Shown: positions 1 through 14,474, numbered from the stretch's first letter. The stretch: DNA of 64,000 nucleotides from Karalla daura (GCA_029224185.1 CM055188.1:13681997-13745996), one strand, 5' to 3'. A program made the numbers and translations. The notes: a model not told the origin generated them from the letters alone.

Positions 1-784
1 GATTCATACTGGGTTATCTTATTTTATCTGATGGATTTATGTTTAATAGTGTTTGATAAACATTTGACACCAGTTATGTGTCTGTGTTAACTCAGTTGAA
101 CCCATTGGGGTTGCACCCTGGCTTTAGTAAGTCGAATTAAATACTAGTTGTAGTGTGCCTGTGTATATGTGTGTGTTCAGAAGTGTATTTTGTTCTCAGC
201 TTTCCCCCTTCCATCACAGAGTGCTTTATCAATCCTGTCTGTGTGTCCTCTGATTGCTCAGGAGTGTCAGGTGTGAGCTGCAATGGTTTTATTGTGGGTA
301 CATAAATCAATAAACCCCACCCTGTCTTGCAGCAGTTCTCACTCCAACATATGGACAAGACGGAGAGAAAGGAAAATACAATAGATGGATGTGTGACCCT
401 TACTGTAATGTCTGCACTTGCATTTAGTAACAAGTCCCATATCAATTCATTTTAGTCAGCTGTGTATTATCATTATATAACAATGCAATTATCAAGGTAA
501 AGTCAATTAATTCGTTTATTCCATCGTGTTGTTGTTTCATTGCCAGTTGCCTTGTGTGTCTTGTTGTGTCTAGTTCTGCACTGTCGTTTTTCGTAACGAT
601 TTACGGATGATGCAACAGACCTGTAAGCAGCATCACCCTGAGATGGCCACACAGGTACAGGTTGCAGATGGAGGATCGGCCAGGTGGATGGTCTGCGCTG
701 ACATGAGAAAATATGGTAATTTTCCGTTGTACTCAGAAGCTTCTTCCCTGCAGTCACCAACCTTATTCATTCACAGTGCAGGTG
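1..784. other. Noncoding stretch, no gene seen
   Basis: Mixed AT-rich sequence without long simple repeats. Open frames on both strands are short, overlap one another and resemble no protein I know. Nothing functional can be supported here. Confidence 0.6.
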
Positions 785-787
785 ACT

Positions 788-1080
788 AATTAGCAGAACA
801 ATATCTCAGTGTGTGACAACAGCTACAACAGCTTTGTTTTTTTGTTTTTTTTTTGTTTGCTTGTACCTGCTGTTTTAATTCAAGCCTTTGGGTTACCTCA
901 ATCTTGTCTGCTCATTATGTCTAAGGCCTCTGCGGAGCACATACCAGAACACAGTGGCCAGATTACACCACAGGATTATTGAAATTAAAGTAGAATATGA
1001 AGAAACTATTTCTCACAGCTCTGTAGAAGTTAATATGGTTCATTTTTTAGAGTAAATCAATGTGTATGTGGACATTAATT
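788..1080 (+). repeat. Interspersed repeat, copy A of a pair
   Basis: This segment aligns by eye with 1936-2203. Shared landmarks in the same order are aattagcag, tcttgtctg, a ctctgc..agcaca..ccagaa block, ggattatt, and a closing tttttagagtaaa..caatgtgt. The strongest core is 902-985 against 2003-2085. A T-rich run (about 834-857) lies inside. No coding potential is visible. It is probably one copy of a dispersed fish repeat; a local segmental duplication is the alternative. Confidence 0.65.
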
Positions 1081-1929
1081 AACAAAACGGGGCATTAAAT
1101 GTTGTTTGTTTTTAATTATTTTAATTTGACACTGTCTCAAAAAGCATAAAACAACAAACAAAAACATTTAGAATCCTTAGAACACAAACACAGTTTATTG
1201 TTCCCTCCCTCATCGATCTCTTTGTTTCTTTCTTTGTTTCTTTGTTTCTTACACATGCACTATCTTCCCTTCCTTTTCTTCTCTGGTTTTGAGCTCCTGT
1301 GTCTGTCCACTCCAGTCTTCATTACTTGCTTTCTCCTACCTCCCCTCCTCCTGCCCACCTACAGTGGCAGTCTGATCCAGTAAAACATCTGTTTCTGAAG
1401 GGGCTGGCAGCATAACGTCCCTCTTTACAACCATGCTGACTCTGAGCTGACTCTGAATGGCTGTAGAATGACACTCAGAGGTGCTGTCCTTCCCTCTCTG
1501 CTCCTGCTTCCACCTCGACCGTACCTTCTTCATAGTCAATGGATGAAGAAATACAGAGCCATTCACATCTCCTATTCTTGATATGACTCTTCATTGTCCC
1601 CATAATAGTCCCTCTCCAACCCCCTCCCTCCTCTAATGTCCTCCTTCCCTTACACGTGTTTATTGTTTTACGACTGCTATGTTTGTGTGAGGTTCCAGCT
1701 TTTGCACCTCCAGGAGACAAGAGCAGCTGTCTCAGCCTGGAGCATTTCTATTCTACCTTATTCAGATTTTTGTTTTTTCGTTTTACTTCCACTCTGTCAT
1801 CTCTTTGCTGTTGTGACTCACTTTTTCTGTGACTTCACAAATGCTGTAGAGGGACAAACAACCGTCTATATCTCCTCTGAGGCGTCAGAGCCACAACACA
1901 GGTAGACTTCCTTTTGTTTTGGTGGATAA
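1081..1929. other. Pyrimidine-rich noncoding stretch
   Basis: It holds a short (TTTG/TTTC)n run near 1219-1250 and long C/T-rich stretches at 1261-1380 and 1600-1660. It is the spacer between the two copies of the local repeat. Open frames here are hydrophobic or Ser/Leu-rich, as expected from pyrimidine-rich DNA, so no gene is called. Confidence 0.6.
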
Positions 1930-1935
1930 GTACAT

Positions 1936-2203
1936 AATTAGCAGACTTCTCATCTCAGCACTAGCTTTAGCTTTAGCTTGTAGCTGTAATATTTCAGGTT
2001 GGTCTTGTCTGTTCATTTTGTCTAATGCTTCTGCAAAGCACAAACCAGAAGCATTGCGAGATCAGACACTGGATTATTATTAAATGTACAATAAATATAT
2101 TTATTATATGTATAAGAGCCTACACTATGTTTATAAACTACACCGTAGACACGAACATGGTTTATTTTTTTAGAGTAAAGCAATGTGTCTGTAGACAGAA
2201 TGA
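1936..2203 (+). repeat. Interspersed repeat, copy B of a pair
   Basis: Second, diverged copy of the segment at 788-1080, same orientation, about 1.1 kb downstream. It carries an AT-rich insertion or divergent section around 2080-2130 relative to copy A. The final block (2155-2195) matches copy A well, including ttttttagagtaaa and caatgtgt. Confidence 0.65.
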
Positions 2204-2370
2204 ATGTTTGTAAAAAGTTCCAAAAACATTACATATTTTTATTTTTATGATTTATAATTGATCTTATTTCATAATTTATTATTGTTTCAAGTGTTGTAGT
2301 GATCTGCTGGAGTTTACCCTGATAATATTAGAGAATATAAGAGAATACAAGCTACACACATTGCTACTGT

Positions 2371-2570
2371 AGTCCATTGCAGGACACACACACACACGCA
2401 CACATTCATTCACGCCTCTGGTGGCCATTAAGAGTCTTATCATGTTTTAGACCGTGAGGGGGAACCTGAAGTAGACCCATGGGAGAACATGTAAATTCTA
2501 CTCCCCTTCATCCCAGCCTGGGACTCATACCCATGTCCTCCTTGGTGTGAGTCACCAGACTGCCTTCAGC
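2371..2570 (+). repeat. Teleost-type dispersed repeat, decayed copy
   Basis: The order of motifs matches a repeat I recall as ubiquitous in fish genomes: gcaggacacacaca, then attcattcacgcc, then gggagaacatgtaaattc, then cctgggactcatacccatg. It has many substitutions. A short CA run (about 2384-2404) is internal. The family name is not asserted, and the identification is from memory. Confidence 0.7.
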
Positions 2571-5500
2571 AGAAATGTAAACCTGTAAGAGCCGCAGCAC
2601 GCAGATGTTCTCAATGACACAAGTTCTCAAAGAGAAACTGTCTGATGTGCTGATATTGTGCAGTGGGAAATGAGGAGTGCAGCTTCAGTGGAATGTGCAG
2701 CTGTTGGGACATTAGAGGGAAGGTTTTGGCTGGTAATTGTGATGTCGGGGCTTCACACACTGATGGAGGTTATGCTGCTAAGTCAGTGCCAGCAGGAGCG
2801 TTTCTAACGTGCTCCAAAGAGCTGCAGTCATTTAATTATTTACACGCACACCACAAAGCCTCCAGTGTGAATCCTATGAGTGAGACGGTCCAATGAACGG
2901 TGCACTGGGTGTAATAATCCTGCTGACACAACAGAATTCAAGATTATCTACAGGTGATGTTTCAGATCCTGCAGCTCCTCATGGAGAAGCGCAGGAGGTC
3001 ATTTACTGAGGCAAGATTTAAATAATCAGTGAAGATCCCCGCTGCTGGAATTACACACTGGCTACAGATGCACACTTCCTGCTGGTTGTGTTGCTGCTGA
3101 TGGCTGCAGGATTACCCCAGCTCACGCTACAAACCGTTTGAGACAGAAGCAAATCACAGAGGTGAAATTATCTTGTGTCTGTCCAGTTTTCTCTCTCTGC
3201 TGCCTGCAGCAGGTGGTGGATCGATGCAGCACTTGCAAACGATTTATTTATTTATATTTCCCCCATGTCTTGTGTGTGTTTTTTTTCTCCTTAACTCTGA
3301 TGATAGATTCACGGTTTGTTTTAAATCCCTAACATCGATCACACAATAATCCTGCCTAATGTAAAGTTGAAGAAGACAAAACACGACTGAGGAGAGTGAA
3401 AGCTGCTAAAAAAATTCCATTAAACAAAACATGTACACAGAGTTAAAGAGACGCTTCTCTTCCTTTCTTGCAGCTCTCTCATCACCAATCTTTGCTCCCT
3501 CACTTCCTTCCGATCTTTTTGCTTTCCTTGCCCTTTGTAGTGCCGATGTTATCACATCTTGTCCCACAGAGGGTTACGGACCTCATTTGCGTGCTTGAAG
3601 TTTCCAGATTTACCAAACAGATGAACATCGAGCAGCGAGACCTGATTTTAGCCACCCGGCAGAGTCCAGTCGAGCGTCAAGCTGATGCCTCTGTGCTCAT
3701 TAAACTAAACGATGGTGGGAAATTGCTGGGGAACAAATGCAAACACAATGCATTTGTCCAACTAATCGCATTAATGTACTTTTGCCTATTGTACATTCAG
3801 TTATTCAGGGAAGGTCTGTGTGGGCTGTTTTATTTTCCTCTGCCCCCTTTTTTTGTCTCAGTAGAGCTCATAAATCAAGATGTAAATGAAAGCATGGGCA
3901 GCGGCTGTTCCGTCAGGAAATACCATTGTATTATCTCACTGGTTTTGCTCCATGTAAATTGGAATGAATCAGAGGCCTGTGGTGCATTACAGGCAGGGGC
4001 GTCTGCACTGCGAAGATAAAATTATATGCATGTTGGAGTGTTAAATTTGGATTAAAATGCATTTTTTTTATTATAGCTTTTGTTTAAAGCATGGGTCTGT
4101 GTAATGGATATATGGATTTTTCACTTGTCAAACAGAACGTCCATATCACGACTGCCCTGGTTTACATATCCTGGACCCAGACGGCGTTATTCACACATTT
4201 AAATATTAATAGCAAGAAAGACACTTTGCTTGTAGAACCAATATCTGACACCTGGAGGAATAGTATTCAGGTCTGATAGTATATCATACATAATGGCAAC
4301 CAAGAAAATCCAAGTTTGCGAAAAAAAAAGGGGGGTTTGTGTTCAAGCTTCTGTAAAACTTTTAACCACTTCTCTGTCTTTGCTTCACGACGCAAGTTGC
4401 TCTGAAACCCCCCAAATGTCTTTCCTCCTGTCTGGCAGTGTAAACCAACAATAAATGATGGGATGTGTCTCCTTTCAAAAAATGAAAAGCCTCTAAATTC
4501 CTCCCCTCTCCTGTGGATTTACAACCTGCTTTTACTAAAACTACAGGCAAACATCTGCTCAGAGTCTGGGAGTAGATCAATAGTTGGCCTATCTGCAATT
4601 AGTTACAGCAGCATCAGATGCCTGCTGCACTGCATGGTTAGAAAATACCCAGGAGGAATCAAAGACAAAAGGATAAACTGTGAAGAATGGACAGCTCTGA
4701 GTTTACCTGTGGGAGAGGAAGAACGTCTCCTAAATTTTGGCAAATGGAAGAAGAGTAAAGACTTTCTTCATTTAAACCAAGCTATACATACAAAGTGGAT
4801 ATGTTGCATTCACAGCACTATTCTGATCTGGCATAGAATTACATACTGAACTAAACACAACTGTATAAAAATAGATTTTAATTAGCTGCAGTAAGTATCA
4901 ATCAGATCACAATGTGTAGTATTCCAACCTTAATATACAGGTGTAGAAAATCTGTACGCACACACACGAGGAAATTTAGTTTAATTTAATAACACATTTG
5001 GAGGCTTCAAAGTGTTTGAACTTAAAATTTCTAGAGGTATGAATATATAAAGGCTTTTAATGGATTCAAACATCAGGATTTGGACTTTAAAGAAATCTGC
5101 TGAATGAATGTATGTGGTGCAATACACACCCTTGTCTGAGAAAAATGCAAACCATGAAGGAATATTTGATGATGAATGATATTTGCTCAGTGTGTCATGT
5201 AATGTGGGCATGTTATTAGACATTAATCCCACTATGCTCTCAGATATAACACATGTCTTATTATAGTCTTAAGTAAAGCACTGCTGAGAATTGCTGTTGA
5301 TGTTGTAGACAGTAGGCGTATAATTGTTCTACTGTTCTGCGTGAACAAAAGATATGCAGACAAAAGCTCTTGATGAATTCAAAAGCACAGGAGTCGATGA
5401 AAATACGAGTTGAAAAATCACATACCAGATGTCATGTGTGACTCCAGTACGGTTTGTCTCTTACTGTAAACAGCATAAAACTTTATTGTTGCAGAATCAC

Positions 5501-5984
5501 CCTGAGACAAAATAGTATGCACATACCAAGGGAAATACAACAGATTTGACACAGCCCAGACAGAGCTATCCGCCCCAAAGCAGTTGCTCATATGCGTCCG
5601 ATGTGAGCACAGTATAGTATAATACAATCCAATCGTGTCTAATTCAATAATCAGAATCAGAAACATCTCTCAGTAAACGTAAATTCGTAGATGGCAAATC
5701 GTAATGCTCAGTCCCAGTTGTTTGCTGATCTGATTTATTTTTGTGTGGTTGTTTATTGTAATGTGAGACTCCAGTGTCAACAGTCTACGGCCCTAAAATG
5801 AGCTGCGTGTGCAGAAGAAGACTTGACACCACACGTAGCACACTGCATTCACAGAAGCAAATACGACTGCTACATGTGTGAGCATGTGTGCATGAATTTG
5901 CTGTTTAATCTGAGTTTTCATCAGATTATGATCGGTTTACAAATGGAAGAAGGTGGTTAAGAAAAATAAGAGTACACATTTAAA
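2571..5984. other. Long noncoding stretch, no gene seen
   Basis: About 3.4 kb with no long microsatellite and no recognised repeat. An open frame of 183 codons (3468-4019) starts in C/T-rich sequence and has no recognisable domain; it is treated as chance. Positions 3590-3900 have balanced composition and TAAT-like motifs and could hold a conserved noncoding element. An A9G6 run lies at about 4321-4335. Confidence 0.55.
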
Positions 5985-6300
5985 GACAGACTTTTGTGGA
6001 ACAGTAGATGTAACCTCTGAACCAGGGTATATGTGGAAAACACATTTACATATTTCCTCCTTTTCATACGAAAAGTCAGATGAAATGCGACATGACCGTT
6101 TAGTCCCTTTGAAAAACATCAGATATCTGTCTGATTTAGGACACATATCAAAGTGACCTGGGTCGGCTTTGATAACGTCGGATTTGTGCTGTTCAGTCTG
6201 TAGTCTAGCAGATATGGGTCAGCAGCAAAAAATGACAGAAAAATCGGGGCCACGTCCGCCTGCAGAGTGGAGGTAGCCTAAGTTTGTGTTAACAGGTGAC
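5985..6300 (+). mobile_element. Nonautonomous DNA-transposon-like remnant
   Basis: The segment contains a motif chain I associate with a common fish repeat: gaaccagggtatatgtgg, gaaaagtcagatgaaatgcg, atatctgtctgatttaggac, aaagtgacctgggtcg, gatttgtgctgttcagt, then ccgcctgcagagtgg. Open frames on both strands across it are by-products of the repeat. The ends were not resolved and no target duplication was identified. A hAT-like origin is inferred from memory only. Confidence 0.5.
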
Positions 6301-7680
6301 ATGCATGTTGTTGCTCTTATCTGCTCCCTCTTTGGTTGTTGGATTAGCGGATGTTCTGGACAACACTGTTAATAACAATGAGAGACATTTATCTTTTGGG
6401 TTGAACAGGTTTTGCCTCCACATCAGTTGAACATAACATAAAACTTTAGACTGCTAGAAATGTTTTTGTGTCAATTTATGACACACAAGCATAGCCAAAT
6501 AAACAAAAATATGAAGAACACACACAAAATCAAAATGTGTATAACGGAACGAAATCAACAACTTTGGATGGAACAAAAAGATATTCACAGTCAAGGATAG
6601 GAGGGACATCGAGGAGACATGGGAGCGAGATCAGCTGAAAACTAGGGGCATGGCACAGGAGTCAACAGGCAGTGAAACACAGCAAACGATGAACAACATA
6701 AACTAAATGTGAACATGACTCAAGGAAGCACTTCAAAAAAATAAAACAACAATAAAACACATAAGAATTCACATCAGGTAAAATGAAGAAGAAAAAGCCA
6801 GTATTCAGATAAAAAAAAAAAAACAGGAGCAAAGGAAAAGCAAATTGCTCAAGTAATAAAATGTAAGCATGATGCTGAGATCACTGAAATTGAACTACGT
6901 GAAAATTGAATTGTCATAAACACCTTTGTTGAGGCTCTCGCTGTTGCGGAGGGCAGACAGAGGTGTTTCACCGCTCGCCTATTTTAAGCAGATGGAGGTG
7001 TTATACTGCTCCGCTATTTTTAGCCAAGAATGCAAAGTAAATAAGTAAAGTGACAGAGGAAGAAAGTTAAATAGGACACAATACGTGCGTGTGTAGAGCT
7101 GATTAAGATTTAAAGAAAGTCGAGTCAGAGGCAAACCAGAGCGTGGAGAAGAGCAGGATTGAAATTGCCCTCTGACACATTCAAATCTTCATCGATTGAA
7201 GCTGCTCCCCTGCTGCCTCCTCCTCCTCCTCTGTCTTCATATACCAGACAGGTCTTTGTCGGCTTCACTCGCATGACTCTTCTTCATTCCACAGCTCTGG
7301 AATAAGTGTCAGAGCGTGAAGACATTGATTCCTACTGAAGATGTGAGAAATGGACGCCGTGGATTCAACCCACATAAATCATGGCCAGCAGCTGGTTCCA
7401 GACTCAGCAACGGACAGTGTGGAGCCACAGATATATGATAGATGTGCTGCTAAACACATGGCACTACTGCTCAGGCTCAAAACAAAGAGTTGAGAGTTGG
7501 GTTTCAACTTTTAGTCCTAGTAGTTCCTCCTGTTTCTTCTCAAACACTGACAACAACCACACCTGCTCACCATCATACTATGCTTCATATGTTCACTTAT
7601 TGTGCCTAGAAAGACTAGGTTTCAGTCCTGCTAGAAAAAAACAACCTGACCTTACTCATTTGAGCTTGTTTCAGGTTTGA
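6301..7680. other. A-rich noncoding stretch
   Basis: It includes an A-rich zone (6480-6850, with an A13 run near 6812) that may be old retroposed or repeat-derived DNA. A (TCC)n run lies at about 7214-7231. A frame at 7381-7680 has no recognisable domain. Nothing else is supported. Confidence 0.5.
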
Positions 7681-8050
7681 CTGGTCTCACACACATGCAC
7701 ATGCACACACACACACACATACAAAGGGAAAGAGAGAGAAAGTTACTCCTTATTAACTGTAACTAACACTAAGATCAACAGGGTTTTAATGACATATCTC
7801 AACATCTCCTGGATGAACCAACACCAAATTTGGAGCTGGCGCTCTCAATGCAGTGGCACAGAAATAGCTTTTTGCTATTAGCTCTCCTTCTCTGTCTGTC
7901 TCCTCTCTCTCTCTCTCTTCTCTGTCTCACTCTCTCTTTCTCTCTCTCTTTATGTGTCTCTGTGCTTGTCCTTCTAACTCCTTTTCTCTTCCTTTGTTTC
8001 TCTCTTTCCACTTGATGATGAAGAGTGGACTAACAAGAAAAACATTCATG

Positions 8051-8084
<34 letters not shown>

Positions 8085-8490
8085 AATATGCCACTCTCAC
8101 ACTTTCACACTCCCACAGTCAATGTGCATTAGTTATAATGATGGGGTGGTCCTCCGGTATATGGTGGAGAGCGGTTCAGGACTGTGATGACAGAACCATC
8201 ATCGGGTTCAGACTGAGGTTGAACAGCTAGTGATCTCAGGCATCATGAGTGCCGGAGCAAAGCCATTATAAAACTAGCTCAAGCACCAAAATGTTTCTCA
8301 AGGAAAAATGGGCAAAAGACAATCAACACTCAGTAACCTGATGCTCATTATCAACATGATTACCATTTAACATGCCTGTGCTGTTGCTGATCTAACGCTA
8401 GTTTCTCACTGACAAGACACAGAAGACACACAGACACACACACACATGCATGCACACACACACACATATATACACACACACACACACAGA
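7681..8490. repeat. Cluster of CA and CT simple repeats
   Basis: Imperfect CA repeats lie at 7686-7722, a C/T tract with TCTC and TGTC units at 7885-8011, a near-pure (AC)n at 8051-8084, and an interrupted CA/TA repeat at 8420-8490. The Leu/Ser-rich and Thr-His-rich frames here are translations of these repeats. Confidence 0.9.
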
Positions 8491-10126
8491 CAAACACAAT
8501 CAGCATATGAGGACATAAAGGCAAAAGTTCACCAACCTTTGCTTGCTGCTACCTGTCATGACTGGAGGCCAAAAGTTCAGCTTTTCTGTGGACAGCAGCC
8601 CCACTTCCTGGCCTGGTGTCATGGTGATTAGCTCCACAGGCTCATTAAGCACGCATGTGTAATCCAAACATATGCTGCGCCAGTTTTATTTGCATTCTCA
8701 AGCCTCGGCAGGGTGGACGCATTAGCATAGCTGCAGCACCCCAACAGAGATGGAAATAGCTGCAGAGCTTTTTTTGGAGCAGAGTCAGGAACATCATCGG
8801 GGGTGTTGCACCTTCTTCCCACTGCCCTTACACCTCTGTTACCCCAATTCTTCCTCACAAGGACCCATCTGGCCTTCATGCTGTGACTAGGAGAATCGCT
8901 ATTTTACTTTTTTTACAGGAAGACAGAAAAAATGCATGTGAAATATTCTTTTGTTTGAAAGTCTATTCAGGCTTGAAGATTTTGTCTTACTGAGCTTTAC
9001 ATGGAGCTGTAACCCATCAGTAATTCTCCCTTGAGAAAACTAGATTCATTACAGTTGCTCCAAAAAAAGAAAGTGAAACTGGCCATATGTATATATTATA
9101 AACAATATTGACAAATTAAAGTGACACAAAAGGTTTGTGCCTGGGCATACACAATCAAAGGGTTTGTCCAGGTTTGGTGTATGTACACGTTAAAGTTTCT
9201 GCTTATCAGATTTTACGGTGAGAAAAAAAAAAGTTTTCAGGGAATATACGACCCTCTGTGACCCCAGGCCTGCAGACCCCTGTGGTGCTCCTCATGTTGC
9301 TGTTTCTAGGAACTCTTTTTAACAAGTTGCATAAAGGGATCAAACAGAAGAAAACTGACTAAGTAATCAATTAATGTGAAAACTCTCCAGCAGCAATCAG
9401 AGCTCAGTGTGTGTGTGTGTGTAATATGCTAAGCAGGGCTGTAAGAAAACAGCACCATGCACATACTCACTCTTCATCTTGTTTCATCCAGATTTCTTCT
9501 CATCATTAGGAGAAAAAAAATAAAGTGTTTGTTTTCTTCAGACTCGTCAACAGATGGATGAGAGTGTGAATGTGTGAACGTTTCATTCACACTCTGTTCA
9601 TTAAAACTGAATATTTGTGTATGTGAACTCCTCACTCATTTAACTCAATGCCCTTTTTTTAAGTAACACATGATACAGCACATGCTCAGAACTTGATTTT
9701 GCTGGAAGAGATGATTTAGGAAACAAAATAATTAAAACAATGCTCTTTAATTAAAGGATTTCAGCTGTCGTCAAAGAGACGTCTTAAACTGCCAGAGAGG
9801 AAAGTGATGTCCGTTTCCACACATGCACACACATACTGTAACACCACCTCAGCCCATTCACATAGTAATACCCCCGAGTCCATCGGACCAGTATCAATAT
9901 GCTCAGAGCATTCAGCAGCAGCCTGAACCGAGCTGATGGATGCAGAAAACAACTGTCAGGGCTCATAATTAGTCCGTTTTGCCAATAAATTTAAGGCTGA
10001 TTAGAAAATGACAGCGAATAACTCAGGAACTTAGTAGTGTGACGGAGCAGCCAGCCCCATGTCCTGCTGATCAACCTGAAATATTTTGCCCACACAGCAG
10101 AGTTTGGTTTAGCGCTCGCTCCCCAC

Positions 10127-10128
<2 letters not shown>
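8491..10128. other. Noncoding stretch with one perfect hairpin
   Basis: No gene is seen. A short (GT)n lies at about 9406-9422 and A-rich runs near 9225 and 9510. The notable structure is the inverted repeat at 9561-9595, listed separately. Confidence 0.55.
9561..9595. repeat. Perfect 12-bp inverted repeat
   Basis: The arm agagtgtgaatg (9561-9572) is the exact reverse complement of cattcacactct (9584-9595), with an 11-nt loop. It could form a hairpin in single-stranded DNA or RNA. There is no T-run or gene to suggest a terminator role. Confidence 0.8.
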
Positions 10129-10167
<39 letters not shown>

Positions 10168-10180
10168 ACACACACACACA
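10129..10180. repeat. (CA)n microsatellite
   Basis: Near-pure CA dinucleotide array with one CATA interruption at about 10162. Confidence 0.95.
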
Positions 10181-10394
10181 GCCACACTTTGTGTGTGTTC
10201 TGACAGGAGGCTCAAGCCATGAAGCCACGGTGCCACCAGAGGTGGAGCGGGGTTAAGCTCACAAGCTACGTAGGTAGCACTACACTGGACAGAGCACCAG
10301 GATGAAGAATCACAGAATAACAAGGCCAGGGGAGGAAAAATAATTGATTTAGCGAGGGGGAGGGGCTGCACAGGTTGTTTTTCCCATTTCTTGC

Positions 10395-10425
<31 letters not shown>
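10395..10425 (-). repeat. (CTTTT)n plus poly-T run
   Basis: Four CTTTT units followed by a T15-type run. On the minus strand this reads as poly-A followed by AAAAG units, like the tail of a retroposed copy. No retroelement body was recognised next to it. Confidence 0.8.
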
Positions 10426-10439
10426 GGCTCAATGCACCA

Positions 10440-11050
10440 GAGGACATGCAAGGTCTCCTGTGGTGGCAGTTGGCATCGGAGGGAACTCGCAGCCTTGCTA
10501 GAACGGAGCACAGAGCAGGGGGAGCTTGAGAAAATGTAATTAATTGGATCAGATTAAAATTAATGAAGTAATTAAGGAGCTGCCTGCCCCACTTCTTCCA
10601 GGGTAGAAGTGTCGAACATAGCAGTGGCGGCAGGAGTAGCAGTGGCTTCGTCGAGCGGCAGAGCGAGGAGGGAGAGAGACTGAGTGGCTTCGATTTAGAG
10701 GCACTTAGAGTGCAGGAAGTTGTAACAAGGAGGGGGACTAACACTTAAAATAAACCTCCTTCTAATCTACCTTCTTTATCTCTGCTTCTTAGTGCTCATC
10801 GCTGTGCTCTACACTCTTTTCTTTTTGCCTCTTCAAACAGACCGGCCGCCGTCACGCTGACACTCAGCCCCTCAGGATCTGCAACTTCCCAACGAGCCAG
10901 GATAATTTACCCACATTTTCTATTCCGCACCAAGTCCAATCAGGTGTAAAAACTGTGGGTAAGCTGTCATGCTGTGTCAACAACGTTAATGCCGATTATT
11001 TATCGAAGCAGAGCAAGATAATGAGGTAATTGAGCAGCAGGTGAAGCTCA
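10440..11050. other. Candidate conserved noncoding block
   Basis: Balanced-composition sequence without simple repeats. It carries two TAATTA homeodomain-type cores (10537-10542, 10569-10574) and a closely spaced ATTAAT, inside a run of unrepetitive sequence. Low-repeat islands of this kind in microsatellite-rich fish DNA are often conserved enhancers. Conservation cannot be seen from one sequence, so this is inference. Confidence 0.3.
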
Positions 11051-13382
<2,332 letters not shown>

Positions 13383-13448
13383 GAAATGAAATGAAAATGA
13401 CGGGCCACACAAACCAAAACTACTGAATTCATGAATCCAAGTGCTTTT

Positions 13449-13486
<38 letters not shown>

Positions 13487-13528
13487 CGCGTGTGTGTGTG
13501 CGCGTGTTTGTGTGTGTGTTGGTGTGTT
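13449..13528. repeat. GT array with CG interruptions
   Basis: (GT)n with regularly spaced cgcg blocks at about 13471-13476, 13487-13490 and 13501-13504. Alternating purine-pyrimidine with CG steps is the classic Z-DNA-prone composition. Confidence 0.92.
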
Positions 13529-13611
13529 ACGTCCTTATGACCTTTTTGGATGTGTGCACCATGCACAGTATTTTCCTTTTTGTTCGATTAACCCAGGGAC
13601 TTTTCATGGAG

Positions 13612-13638
13612 TTGAAATAGAGTTTTGCTCTATTTCAA
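13612..13638. repeat. Perfect 11-bp inverted repeat, 5-nt loop
   Basis: ttgaaatagag (13612-13622) and ctctatttcaa (13628-13638) are exact reverse complements around the loop ttttg. A short perfect hairpin with no associated gene. Confidence 0.85.
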
Positions 13639-14402
13639 AGGAAGATATTTTCCCGGAGGAAAGAGGACACTTTCATGTTATAACACCATTACACAGAAAG
13701 GCTGCAACACTGACATTACAACATTGTAACACACTGTCACAGCATTGTGACACTCTAACACTATAACGCAATGATAATGTGACACTGTAGCGCTGCAGTG
13801 CAGATGTCACATCCTGACAGTTAAAGCTGCGTTGAGACGTGCTTGGATCTAAATCATGTTGATGTTTTTGTACGTGCTCTTTGCCACAAACAATCCGAGA
13901 ACTGCAAGACTGTTAAACATGCATGTGACGGCGCAACACTGTCACTGCTTGACATGGTCTGCTGTGAGGTGTGTGATAAGAGAGGGGAAGAAGAATCTGA
14001 CCCAAGATCATTCCAAAGAGGAATGACAAACAACTCTCCACAATATATAGTCAAGCATAGACGATTTGTGCCCCCTAACATATGAGAAAAGACACAAGGT
14101 TTCAACAGCTGCAGTTACACAATGGGAAGATTGAAAATTCAGCTGCAAGTCACAATTATGTGGCCACATACACATCACACCTGTATATAGGCTTTGATTG
14201 TTGTGTGTAAATAAAGTGCTATTGTCAGTGTCATGGCGGTGCTTCCCCAGTGACCACCCGCGCTACAGACACATGTAATGAAAATCATCACAACACACGT
14301 CACAGCAGGATGTGTGTAATTATGTTCTCATGCTCCCACCGGACCAGTCTGACTGAGTCCTGGGAAACTGATAAGGTAGAGACAAAGACTCTGGGATTTT
14401 CA

Positions 14403-14474
14403 GTGTGTGTGTGTGTGTGTTTGTTTACACGGAGAGTGACACTCTTGATTTAATAGCACACACACACACACACA
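14403..14474. repeat. Facing (GT)9 and (CA)9 arrays
   Basis: (GT)9 at 14403-14420 and (CA)9 at 14457-14474 are exact reverse complements separated by 36 nt. The pair can form an 18-bp stem. Confidence 0.9.

Noticed and set aside
3468..4019. 183-codon open frame on the + strand
   Set aside because: No recognisable domain. The first part is a translation of C/T-rich DNA and there is no supporting promoter, splice or poly(A) context. A frame of this length can arise by chance in 64 kb.
5937..6156. Opposing open frames of 67 and 69 codons
   Set aside because: Both lie within the transposon-like remnant at 5985-6300 or at its edge and are by-products of it.
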